Positions 1 through 5,593 of a DNA stretch of 8,265 nucleotides are shown here, one piece after another (the stretch's first letter is position 1; every line of letters begins with the position of its first letter). The stretch comes from Bacillota bacterium. GTDB lineage: Bacteria; Bacillota; Clostridia; Peptostreptococcales; Anaerovoracaceae. The stretch covers positions 1 to 8,265 of the forward strand of contig JAGATO010000292.1 in NCBI GenBank assembly GCA_017621195.1. Direction: 5' to 3'. The position numbers were made by a program, and so were the translations under genes. Below the pieces are notes generated by a model. The model was not told where the DNA came from and did no database searches. It saw only the letters and a list, made by a program, of their open reading frames with translations.

Positions 1-206
1 AGCTCGCCGCCCAGCAGCGTTTCCAGACTGACATTCAATAGCTTCGATAGCTGGGAGAGCAGCGAGATGTCAGGGCAACCGGCGCCTCGTTCCCACTTGG
101 AGATCGTCTTATCGCTGAGGTACAGTTCCTCCGCCAGCTGCAACTGCGTCATGTTCTTTTCTCTGCGCAGGGTTCGGATCAGTTGTCCGGTCTTTTCCGC
201 ATTCAT
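1..206 (-). CDS. XRE/Cro-CI family HTH transcriptional regulator, N-terminal part (cut by window edge)
   Basis: The reading frame runs from an ATG at 206 off the left edge and gives 68 residues beginning MNAEKTGQLIRTLRREKNMT. Residues 8 to about 62 form a typical five-helix XRE DNA-binding domain: TQLQLAEEL is the first helix of the HTH, LSDKTISKWERGAG is the recognition helix and turn, and CPDISLLSQLSKLLNVSLETLLGGE completes the fold. The KTISKWERG and PDISLL patterns are very common in small Firmicutes repressors. The part after residue 68, which would show a sensor, dimerisation or membrane domain, lies outside the window, so target and signal are unknown. No other start codon exists in frame between this ATG and the upstream stop at 249-251. 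The only strong Shine-Dalgarno lies unusually far upstream (see the leader hairpin entry). The gene has its own promoter and is separated from the upstream minus-strand gene by a terminator. Confidence 0.93.
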   Translation of the reverse strand, partial: MNAEKTGQLIRTLRREKNMTQLQLAEELYLSDKTISKWERGAGCPDISLLSQLSKLLNVSLETLLGGE

Positions 207-240
207 TTCGCCCGTGGCCGGATCTCTCCGGCGCCTCCTT
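207..240 (-). promoter_or_regulatory. Shine-Dalgarno of the XRE gene separated from its ATG by a hairpin
   Basis: On the minus strand AAGGAGG occupies 240-234, but the only usable ATG is at 206, which leaves 27 bases between them, far more than the normal 5 to 10. Between them lies a perfect 5-bp GC-rich stem, GCCGG (232-228) and CCGGC (221-217), with the 6-base loop AGAGAT. If this hairpin folds, the spacing shrinks to about 11 bases. A weaker GGAG at 229-226 sits inside the stem. The sequence is plain; a role in translation is inference. Confidence 0.5.
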
Positions 241-258
241 TCGTTTTCTTACAAGTCC

Positions 259-288
259 ACTATACCAGAGTCTTCTGAGAAAATCCAT
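259..288 (-). promoter_or_regulatory. Probable promoter of the XRE gene (extended -10)
   Basis: On the minus strand TATAGT at 264-259 is preceded by TGG, forming a TGn extended -10. The -35 region 17 bases upstream (TGGATT) is a poor match to TTGACA, as is usual for extended -10 promoters. Transcription would start near 252, giving a short leader that begins just before the Shine-Dalgarno at 240. It lies between the terminator of the upstream gene and the XRE start, where a promoter is expected. Confidence 0.5.
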
Positions 289-313
289 CCACGCTCCGTA
301 GAGTTTTCGACAG

Positions 314-360
314 AAAAAAGAGCCTCCCGGCGCACTCTTCGGCGCGCCGCGGGAAGCTCT
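314..360 (-). terminator. Intrinsic terminator of the ornithine cyclodeaminase family gene
   Basis: Read on the minus strand, AGAGC-TTCCCGC (360-350) pairs with the segment 333-319, with one A/C mismatch and a two-base bulge, giving a long GC-rich stem. It is followed at once by a run of six T (319-314). It lies 66 bases after the stop codon of the upstream minus-strand gene. The spacer between that stop and the hairpin contains an 8-bp direct repeat GTTTCTGT (367-374 and 379-386) of no evident meaning. Confidence 0.85.
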
Positions 361-425
361 CTTGGCGTTTCTGTATTCGTTTCTGTTTGATTCGCTTCTA
401 TGATCGCCGAATTGTCCGGCCGGTT

Positions 426-1451
426 CTATACCCACAGCGGGTTATCCCACAGCATCAGCTTCTGGCCGATCCCCATCTTCTTGGCGTTTTCGTACATCTG
501 GTTGGCGATGGTGATATCCACGGCGCCCACGCCTGCCGTACCGCAGAAGACGAATTCATCGTCGCTTTCTCTGGACGGAGCCTTACCGCAGACCATGTCC
601 GGCATCTCCACGATGTCTTCTTTGTTCAGCTTTCCTGCCTTGTACAGCTGCGCTACGGTGATGTTGTCCAGGTGGGACATCTGTGCCCAGTTGTCCAGGA
701 ACACCTTGTCGGCGGTCAGCAGTACGTCCGGTTCGAAGGAGTGAGCCTCCATCTGGATGACGGTGGCGTTCTTCACCAGCCATTCCTTCTTGACGAAATC
801 CTTTCTGGACGTGGTCTCCGTCACCACCAGATCAGCGCCCGTAACGGCAGCCTTCGTATCGTTCATGGGAACCACGTTGAACTTTCCTTCAAATTCCTTG
901 GCCAGTCCTTCCGCCTTGGACAGATCCAGATCCACGATGCGGATCTCTTCCAGACTGGGAACTGCCTCCATCATGGACATGATCATGGTTCTTCCGATGA
1001 CGCCGGCACCGATCAGCGCAGCCACCTTGGAATTCTTTCTGGCGTTGTACTTGGCCATGACGCCGGCAGCGGCGGATGTTCTCATGGCCGTGGTGATGGT
1101 ACCGTCCAGAATGGCCTTGGGGTATACGGTTTTGGGGTTGGTCAGAATGACCACGTCTACACCGTAGGGCATTCCCTCCTGCGTAGCGTTAAACATGGAT
1201 TCCGCCGCCCACTTAAATCCTGCTACGTCGAATTCGCCGCCGATGTAGGCAGGCATGGACATGCAGTAGGACTGCCAGTTTTCGTTGTCCGGCATTCCCA
1301 TAAACACCTTGGTGGGGTTCAGCACCTTTCCTTCACCGATCATCTTGAACGTCTTTTCTGTGATCTCGAGAATCTGCTTCATATCCAGAAGTCCCGCCTT
1401 GATGACGTCTTCCTGCTTTAAAAATAAAATCTCCGGCTTGTAAGCTTCCAT
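426..1451 (-). CDS. Ornithine cyclodeaminase/mu-crystallin family NAD(P)-dependent protein, substrate unknown
   Basis: A complete 341-residue protein of the usual family length. An N-terminal dimerisation half (about 1-125) includes SMPAYIGG (65-72) and a lysine-containing AGFKW (77-81), where the family's substrate lysine lies. RTSAAAGVMAKY (124-135) follows, with its conserved arginine. The Rossmann domain has GAGVIG at 148-153, and IVDLD (172-176) ends the second strand; acidic residues there suggest NAD(H) rather than NADP(H) (inference). Family members act as ornithine cyclodeaminase, alanine dehydrogenase, ketimine reductase or siderophore diaminopropionate enzymes. The cyclodeaminase signature GGDxPGKxEL is absent: the aligned stretch reads VIQMEAHSFEPDVL (231-244). 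True ornithine cyclodeaminase is therefore unlikely. Some clostridial relatives carry other names in databases (tyramine oxidase subunit B, from memory); I cannot choose. The ATG has AGGAGG at 1465-1460, 8 bases upstream. It is a single-gene unit with its own promoter and terminator, divergent from the iron ADH. Confidence 0.9.
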   Translation of the reverse strand: MEAYKPEILFLKQEDVIKAGLLDMKQILEITEKTFKMIGEGKVLNPTKVFMGMPDNENWQSYCMSMPAYIGGEFDVAGFKWAAESMFNATQEGMPYGVDVVILTNPKTVYPKAILDGTITTAMRTSAAAGVMAKYNARKNSKVAALIGAGVIGRTMIMSMMEAVPSLEEIRIVDLDLSKAEGLAKEFEGKFNVVPMNDTKAAVTGADLVVTETTSRKDFVKKEWLVKNATVIQMEAHSFEPDVLLTADKVFLDNWAQMSHLDNITVAQLYKAGKLNKEDIVEMPDMVCGKAPSRESDDEFVFCGTAGVGAVDITIANQMYENAKKMGIGQKLMLWDNPLWV

Positions 1452-1532
1452 GGTATATTCCTCCTGTATTTCGGTTTTTTATTCATTTTACATCCGCCAT
1501 TTCTTGGAATGGGATGCATTTTTATTTATTCG

Positions 1533-1552
1533 ATATGTATAATTATACATAT
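1533..1552. promoter_or_regulatory. Perfect 20-bp palindrome, candidate operator
   Basis: ATATGTATAATTATACATAT is identical to its own reverse complement, with its centre between 1542 and 1543. It contains TATAAT on both strands (1538-1543 plus, 1547-1542 minus). A dimeric regulator bound here would cover the -10 of the minus-strand promoter. The sequence is certain; operator function is inference, and no regulator is identified. Confidence 0.55.
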
Positions 1553-1569
1553 TATTTGCAGAAAAGCAA
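1542..1569 (-). promoter_or_regulatory. Probable promoter of the cyclodeaminase-family gene
   Basis: On the minus strand TTGCTT (1569-1564) and a perfect TATAAT (1547-1542) are separated by 16 bases. Transcription would begin near 1535 and give a leader of about 84 bases before the ATG at 1451. The -10 lies within the palindrome at 1533-1552. Confidence 0.55.
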
Positions 1570-1576
1570 CCCCTTT

Positions 1577-1613
1577 TTCCGAGAAATCTTTTTTCGGAAT
1601 TTTGCGTAAATTC
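1577..1613. repeat. Two overlapping inverted repeats upstream of the ADH promoter
   Basis: TTCCGA (1577-1582) and TCGGAA (1594-1599) form one inverted repeat with an 11-base spacer. GAATTT (1597-1602) and AAATTC (1608-1613) form a second, tighter one with the 5-base spacer TGCGT. The second ends 13 bases before the ADH -35 hexamer, a usual position for an activator or repressor site. The region is AT-rich, so short inverted repeats can also arise by chance. Confidence 0.4.
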
Positions 1614-1626
1614 ACCGTTTCCATCC

Positions 1627-1654
1627 TTGCGCTCCCGGCGAAACGTGATACAAT
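1627..1654 (+). promoter_or_regulatory. Probable promoter of the iron ADH gene
   Basis: TTGCGC (1627-1632), a 16-base spacer, then TACAAT (1649-1654) preceded by TGA (1646-1648), an extended -10. The 10-mer GTGATACAAT is also found in the promoter proposed for the fructose-bisphosphatase gene. Transcription would start near 1661, giving a leader of about 105 bases that carries the hairpin at 1662-1677 and the direct repeat at 1720-1745. Confidence 0.65.
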
Positions 1655-1719
1655 AATAGACAGGCGGCGCATCGCCTCTGCAAAGCAAAGCGAAGCGTAT
1701 CGTCTGCGAACCACGCGGG

Positions 1720-1745
1720 TTTGATCTATTCAGACTTTGATCTAT
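1720..1745 (+). repeat. 10-bp direct repeat in the ADH leader
   Basis: TTTGATCTAT occurs at 1720-1729 and again at 1736-1745, with the 6-base spacer TCAGAC (period 16). The second copy ends 7 bases before the Shine-Dalgarno. It could be a protein or small-RNA target, or simply a local duplication. Confidence 0.5.
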
Positions 1746-1752
1746 ACAAAAT

Positions 1753-1759
1753 AAGGAGG
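1753..1759 (+). promoter_or_regulatory. Ribosome binding site that fixes the ADH start
   Basis: AAGGAGG is followed by 6 bases and the ATG at 1766. This excludes a longer reading from TTG at 1721, which has no ribosome binding site and runs through the direct repeat. Confidence 0.9.
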
Positions 1760-1765
1760 ACCTTT

Positions 1766-2938
1766 ATGAATCGAAATTTAGTCAGCAGCTTTTCTTTTGT
1801 TCTGCCAACGAAGGTAGTATACGGTCCCGGCTGTCTGCCTCAGCTGATCGACGAGCTTCAGGCAAACGGCGGCAAGCGCCCCATCGTAGTCACCGACCAG
1901 GGTGTCGTCCGCGCAGGGATCCTCACGAAAGTAACCGACCTGCTGGACCAGGCAGGTGTGGAATACCTGATCTTTGACGGCGTAGAAGCCAACCCCAAGG
2001 ACGTGAACGTGGAAGCCGGCGCGGAAGCCGCTCGGAAGTTCGACGCGGACTGCCTCATCGCCGTCGGTGGCGGTTCTCCCATCGACTGCGCCAAGTCCAT
2101 CGGTGTTCTGCTGGCCCACAATGCCACGGAAATCAAACAGTACGAAGGAAAGACAGCTGCCACGGAGCCGCTGCCGCTGATGATCACCATTCCCACCACC
2201 TCCGGTACGGGAAGCGAACTGACCTTCTCCTCCGTCATCACCGATACGAAGAACCACTACAAGATGACCGTCAAGAGTCCCTTTACCGCAGCAAAGGTGG
2301 CCATCTGCGATCCCGAACTGACCCTGTCCGTTCCCGCTTCCGTCACCGCTGCCACCGGTATGGACGCCCTGACCCACGCCATCGAAGCCTATACCGCCAC
2401 CTGTTCCGAGCCCATGTCCGATGCCGTGGCTCTGTACGCCATCGAACTGATCTACAACAACCTGCTTCAGGCCGTAGAACACGGTGACGATCTGGATGCC
2501 AGAAGCGCCATGCTGATGGGTTCCATGCTGGCCGGCATCGCCTTCAGCCATTCCGACGTAGCCTCCGTTCACTGCGTTGCTGAATCCCTGGGCGGAATTT
2601 ACGACCTGCCTCACGGCACCTGCAACGCCATCTTCCTGCCTCACGTCATGGAATACTCCATGAGCTACGGTCAGGAAAAGTACGCACGCATCGCCAAGGC
2701 CATGGGCTTCGTCTTCGACAGCGACGAAGCGGGTGCAAAGCTGGCCGTAGACGCGGTTCAGAAGCTGGCAAAGGACGTGAAGCTGCCGCTGTTCTCCGAC
2801 CTGAAGGGCGTTTCTCCCGCCGACTTCGACCTGCTGGCCGAAATGTCCGCAAAGAACATCTCCACCGAGAGCAATCCCCGTCCCATGGACAAGCAGGACT
2901 ATCTGAACGTTCTGCAGATGGCCTGGGACGCCAAATAA
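1766..2938 (+). CDS. Iron-containing (group III) alcohol dehydrogenase
   Basis: A complete protein of 390 residues, the normal size for NAD(P)-dependent, Fe(II)-binding alcohol dehydrogenases, cytoplasmic enzymes that interconvert primary alcohols or diols and aldehydes. The N-terminal nucleotide-binding domain has the VVYGPG start (17-22), VVTDQG (41-46), GGGSPID (101-107) and TTSGTGSE (144-151). The C-terminal all-helical metal domain supplies the four iron ligands: Asp200 and His204 in GMDALTHAIEAY, His269 in SVHCVAESLGG and His283 in LPHGTCNAIFLPH. The closing NPRPM (370-374) is also typical. All ligands are present, so the protein should be active. Candidate roles are butanol, 1,3-propanediol, lactaldehyde or 4-hydroxybutyrate dehydrogenase; the sequence alone does not decide. 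It stands alone as a transcription unit with its own promoter and terminator. In a fermenting anaerobe it would most likely run in the aldehyde-reducing, NADH-consuming direction (inference). Confidence 0.96.
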   Translation: MNRNLVSSFSFVLPTKVVYGPGCLPQLIDELQANGGKRPIVVTDQGVVRAGILTKVTDLLDQAGVEYLIFDGVEANPKDVNVEAGAEAARKFDADCLIAVGGGSPIDCAKSIGVLLAHNATEIKQYEGKTAATEPLPLMITIPTTSGTGSELTFSSVITDTKNHYKMTVKSPFTAAKVAICDPELTLSVPASVTAATGMDALTHAIEAYTATCSEPMSDAVALYAIELIYNNLLQAVEHGDDLDARSAMLMGSMLAGIAFSHSDVASVHCVAESLGGIYDLPHGTCNAIFLPHVMEYSMSYGQEKYARIAKAMGFVFDSDEAGAKLAVDAVQKLAKDVKLPLFSDLKGVSPADFDLLAEMSAKNISTESNPRPMDKQDYLNVLQMAWDAK

Positions 2939-2955
2939 GCTCCGCCAAAAACCAC

Positions 2956-3006
2956 AGGAGGCCGCTGCGATGAACGCAGCAGCCTCCTTTTCATTTCTCT
3001 TTTTCC
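2956..3006 (+). terminator. Strong intrinsic terminator after the ADH gene, possibly bidirectional
   Basis: AGGAGGC-c-GCTGCG (2956-2969) pairs with CGCAGC-a-GCCTCCT (2975-2988): a 14-base arm with one mismatch and a 5-base loop ATGAA. TTTTCATTTCTCTTTTT follows. On the minus strand the same hairpin is followed, after four bases, by TTTTT (2951-2947), so it may also end the convergent fructose-bisphosphatase transcript, for which no better terminator is visible. Confidence 0.9.
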
Positions 3007-3044
3007 TTTTTGTTCCGCGTCAGAACCTTCCGGTTCGATCTCCG

Positions 3045-5006
3045 TCAGATCTTTTCCTTGATCAGACCGTTGCGGAAGGCGTACAACAGCATCTTCAGAT
3101 CGTCGATCTGCTTCTGGTTTTCCTTTCCGGGATCGGTGTCCTTGTTTAAGATCCGCTTGGTGATATCCTGCTTGGCCACCGTGGTGGACACGATGTCCCT
3201 CTCCTCCCGTACCGCCGCTTCCTTGGACTCGAAGGGCTGATGGGACGCCAGAATGAAGCCCAGGGAGTTATAGATCAGCGAGTAGCCAGCAATGCCCGTG
3301 GTCTTCTGGTAGGCCTTGGACAGACCGCCGTCGATGACGAAGACGCGGCCGTTGGCATGTACCGGATCGCTTCCCTTCTTCACCGGCATATGACCGTTAA
3401 CGATGTGAGCCGTCTTCCGGTCCAGGCCGAATTCTACCACGATGTTTTCCACCACTTCCTCATCGTTCAGCAGCGTATAATACGGATTCTTTTCTTCCTT
3501 CCACGTCTCTTTATCCTCGACGAAGCACCGCTCGAAGGTGGTGATCTTCTTCTTTCCGAACAGCGGCGACTTATAGCCGCACCACAGGTACCAGAAGAAG
3601 TCCACGCCGCGCTGTTTTCCCGGGTCGTTCTCCGATGCGAAATATCCCTGGCGCACGATGCGTTCCGCATAGTCGAACCACTTCTTACCGCACATGGGGC
3701 CGTCCTCCGTCATGATCTCCATGAAGGAGCCGTCTTCGTTCAACGGCATGCAGCCGTGGAACAGCAGGTTGTTGTTGTAGCACTTGTAGATGCTTCCGGC
3801 GGAGAACAGGAAGCGCACGTGATTCTGTAACAGCTCGCTCTCCAGGAAGGCATCCTTCAGCCGTCCTACCACCGCCTCTTCCATCTCGGTCAGCCGGTAG
3901 GGATCCGCCGGGTCGATGGTGGGGAAATTCTTGTTGTTCATGGGGTAGATCTTTCCGTCGATCTCCACGGTGGCATCCTCGTAGTTCACGTTGTGCAGAT
4001 GGCGCAGCGCCTCCATCTCGTAGTGAGGATGACGCTGGATCATCTGGCCTTCCAGCTTGAACTGGATGATGGCGATGGCCTTGCTGATCTTGGCCAGCGT
4101 GTTGTAGTCGGAAGCTGCCAACGCGTCCTTCGTGGTGACGATGGGTTTGAAGTTGGGGCAGGGATCGTCGCCGTAAGTGGCCATGGCAAAGGTCAGAAGC
4201 GGACGGATGCTGATACCGTAGCCCACTTCCAGCGTATGTAAGTTATCGTAACGGGTACAGATGCGGATGACGTTAGCGATGCAGGCCGTGTTTCCGGCTG
4301 CGGCTCCCATCCACAGGATGTCGTGGTTTCCCCACTGAATGTCCACGCTGTGGTACTCCTTCAGCGCGTTCAGTACCACGTCACCGCCGGTTCCTCTGTC
4401 ATAGATATCGCCCAGCACGTGAAGCCGGTGGACTACCAGACAGGAGATCAGCTCCGACATCTTGATGATGAAATCGTCGGCCACGTCCAGATCGATGATG
4501 CTCTGTATGATACTCTCCTTGTAGCTTTCCTTTCCGTGAGCCACGGTATCTCCGTACAGCAGTTCTTCGATGATGTAGGAGAATTCCTTTGGCATCCGCT
4601 TTCTCACGTAGGAACGGGTAAACTTCACCGTAACCACGGACAGCAGCGTGATCAGACGGTGCAGCGTCTTTTTGTAAAACGTCTCCATGTGGAAGCCCTG
4701 CTTTTTGATCAGCTCCAGCTTCTCCTCCGGATAGTAGATCAGAGTGGCCAGGGCGTTGCGTTCCTCCGGGCTCACGTAACCGCCAAAGGTCTCATCGATC
4801 TTCAGCTTGATCACACCCGAGGCGTTTTTCAGAATGTGCTGAAACGCTTCGTACTCTCCGTGAATATCGCTGATAAAGTGCTCCGTCCCCTTGGGCAGGT
4901 TCTGTATGGCGGTCAGATTGATGATCTCCGTACTGGCTTCCTCCATGGTTCTGTAACGCGTGGACAGCAGTTCCAAATAATTCAGATCGCTCTGATTCAA
5001 TTCCAT
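3045..5006 (-). CDS. fbp: Fructose-1,6-bisphosphatase, class III
   Basis: A complete protein of 653 residues, in the usual range for class III enzymes of Firmicutes, which remove the 1-phosphate of fructose 1,6-bisphosphate in gluconeogenesis. The metallophosphatase core is easy to follow: FISDIHGEYEAF (Asp47, His49), VLGDIYDRG (Asp200, Asp203, Arg204), WGNHDILWMG (Asn227, His228, Asp229), FHGCMPLN (His417), VNGHMPVKKG (His539) and DPVHANGRVFVIDGG (His550, Asp559). These are the expected ligands of a two-metal centre. LHVLGDIYDRGTGGDVVL and the C-terminal IDGGLSKAYQKTTGIAGYSL are characteristic of the class. Class III enzymes are known to respond to AMP and phosphoenolpyruvate; nothing here shows that directly. 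I chose the ATG at 5006 because GAGAGGA lies 8 bases upstream. A longer reading from GTG at 5060 has no ribosome binding site. It has its own promoter and converges on the ADH gene. The protein is cytoplasmic, with no signal peptide or membrane segment. Confidence 0.97.
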   Translation of the reverse strand: MELNQSDLNYLELLSTRYRTMEEASTEIINLTAIQNLPKGTEHFISDIHGEYEAFQHILKNASGVIKLKIDETFGGYVSPEERNALATLIYYPEEKLELIKKQGFHMETFYKKTLHRLITLLSVVTVKFTRSYVRKRMPKEFSYIIEELLYGDTVAHGKESYKESIIQSIIDLDVADDFIIKMSELISCLVVHRLHVLGDIYDRGTGGDVVLNALKEYHSVDIQWGNHDILWMGAAAGNTACIANVIRICTRYDNLHTLEVGYGISIRPLLTFAMATYGDDPCPNFKPIVTTKDALAASDYNTLAKISKAIAIIQFKLEGQMIQRHPHYEMEALRHLHNVNYEDATVEIDGKIYPMNNKNFPTIDPADPYRLTEMEEAVVGRLKDAFLESELLQNHVRFLFSAGSIYKCYNNNLLFHGCMPLNEDGSFMEIMTEDGPMCGKKWFDYAERIVRQGYFASENDPGKQRGVDFFWYLWCGYKSPLFGKKKITTFERCFVEDKETWKEEKNPYYTLLNDEEVVENIVVEFGLDRKTAHIVNGHMPVKKGSDPVHANGRVFVIDGGLSKAYQKTTGIAGYSLIYNSLGFILASHQPFESKEAAVREERDIVSTTVAKQDITKRILNKDTDPGKENQKQIDDLKMLLYAFRNGLIKEKI

Positions 5007-5014
5007 AGTACAAA

Positions 5015-5021
5015 TCCTCTC
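5015..5021 (-). promoter_or_regulatory. Ribosome binding site that fixes the fbp start
   Basis: GAGAGGA on the minus strand lies 8 bases before the ATG at 5006. It supports this start over the in-frame GTG at 5060, which would add 18 residues unlike the family. Confidence 0.8.
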
Positions 5022-5085
5022 TTCCCGGTCGTCTCTTCCCCGCGGGAATACCGACCTCACACCGACAGTTCATCCTTGTCCTTTC

Positions 5086-5114
5086 ATTGTATCACATTCC
5101 CAAGAAAAAAGAAC
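5086..5114 (-). promoter_or_regulatory. Probable fbp promoter (extended -10)
   Basis: On the minus strand TACAAT (5091-5086) is preceded by TGA (5094-5092), an extended -10. The -35 region (GTTCTT at 5114-5109 with 17-base spacing) is weak and falls inside the terminator arm of the upstream gene. Transcription would begin near 5079 with a leader of about 73 bases. Confidence 0.55.
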
Positions 5115-5131
5115 GGCAGTTACGCCGTTCT
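5105..5131 (-). terminator. Intrinsic terminator of the brnQ-amidotransferase-thioesterase cluster
   Basis: AGAACGGC (minus strand 5131-5124) pairs perfectly with GCCGTTCT (5117-5110) across a 6-base loop. A run of T (5110-5105) follows directly on the minus strand. It lies 23 bases after the thioesterase stop codon. On the plus strand the T-run comes only after a gap of 8 bases, and no plus-strand gene needs it. Confidence 0.88.
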
Positions 5132-5154
5132 GTGAAAGTTTTTTTCATTTTTGA

Positions 5155-5580
5155 TCATTCTTCCGCCAGAGAACGGATATAGCCCGTCACCACCATGTGC
5201 GCCACGCTCGTTTTCAGCTCATCCGTGACCGAAACTTCATAGCAGCAGGTGGTTCGGCCCTCGGAGATTCTCCTGGCGTGGGCAAACAGCTTCTCACCGC
5301 GGGGCGGCTTCAGAAACGCGATCTGATTGTTCAGAGAAACCGTGACAGGATGAGCCGCATTGGCCGCCGCGGCAAAGGCGAAGTCCGCCAGAGTGAAGGA
5401 TGCGCCGCCCTGAAGAATTCCCGCCGCGTTCTTGTGCTGCGGGCCGATGACCATGGAGCAGAGGGCCTCGCCCGGCCTGACCCACTCGATGAAGGCTCCC
5501 GCCTCCGTGGCAAACCGGTCGTCCGCAAAGAACGCCCTGACCTCTTCGATGTCGTTCCAGTTGATCCGCTTCATATCCAT
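5155..5580 (-). CDS. PaaI-type hotdog-fold acyl-CoA thioesterase
   Basis: A complete 141-residue protein of the PaaI/YdiI group of hotdog-fold thioesterases, which hydrolyse acyl-CoA or aryl-CoA esters to free acid and CoA, usually as tetramers in the cytoplasm. The core motif is HKNAAGILQGGASFTLADFAFA (His49 to Ala70). Asp66 in the hotdog helix is the expected catalytic carboxylate, and QGG at 57-59 stands where many relatives have HGG. VSLNNQIAFLKPP (81-93) followed by GEKLFAHARRISEGRTT (95-111) is the second family hallmark. Substrate cannot be read from the sequence. It follows the glutamine amidotransferase by only 11 bases, so the two are translated from one message, and a terminator closes the unit. 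It may relieve acyl-CoA build-up during amino-acid fermentation (inference). A second in-frame Met at residue 3 (5574) is possible; the spacing of AAAGGG favours 5580. Confidence 0.92.
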   Translation of the reverse strand: MDMKRINWNDIEEVRAFFADDRFATEAGAFIEWVRPGEALCSMVIGPQHKNAAGILQGGASFTLADFAFAAAANAAHPVTVSLNNQIAFLKPPRGEKLFAHARRISEGRTTCCYEVSVTDELKTSVAHMVVTGYIRSLAEE

Positions 5581-5587
5581 GGCTTTT

Positions 5588-5593
5588 CCCTTT
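5588..5593 (-). promoter_or_regulatory. Thioesterase ribosome binding site overlapping the stop codon of the gene before it
   Basis: AAAGGG (5593-5588) shares two bases with the TAA stop of the amidotransferase (5594-5592) and lies 7 bases before the ATG at 5580. This arrangement points to translational coupling of the two genes. Confidence 0.7.

Larger units (their letters stand above)
1452..1765. other. Divergent regulatory region between the cyclodeaminase-family gene and the iron ADH
   Basis: These 314 bases hold no convincing gene. Short open frames on both strands here lack ribosome binding sites and recognisable products. The left part, 1500-1620, is strikingly AT-rich compared with the flanking genes. 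It contains a minus-strand promoter, a 20-bp palindrome, two inverted repeats, a plus-strand promoter, a leader hairpin at 1662-1677 (AGGCG, loop GCGCAT, CGCCT), an AAGC-rich stretch (1682-1696, about three 5-base units) and a 10-bp direct repeat. Confidence 0.75.

Noticed and set aside
387..1421. 344-residue open frame on the plus strand, antisense to the cyclodeaminase-family gene
   Set aside because: It is a by-product of GC-rich third codon positions, is rich in His, Gly and Leu without a recognisable domain, lacks a ribosome binding site, and the opposite strand holds a clear enzyme family.
1721..1748. Second ADH promoter, TTGATC and TATACA with 16-base spacing
   Set aside because: The hexamers come from the two copies of the direct repeat. 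Transcription would begin at about the Shine-Dalgarno, leaving no usable ribosome binding site.
1721..1765. Upstream extension of the ADH to TTG at 1721
   Set aside because: No ribosome binding site, while the ATG at 1766 has an ideal AAGGAGG.
1778..2644. 288-residue minus-strand frame antisense to the iron ADH
   Set aside because: Low-complexity Gly/Gln/Val composition, no domain and no ribosome binding site. The plus strand encodes an intact ADH with all metal ligands.
4323..5135. 270-residue plus-strand frame antisense to the fbp N-terminus
   Set aside because: Composition is that of a shadow frame, and its end runs through the intergenic promoter and terminator.
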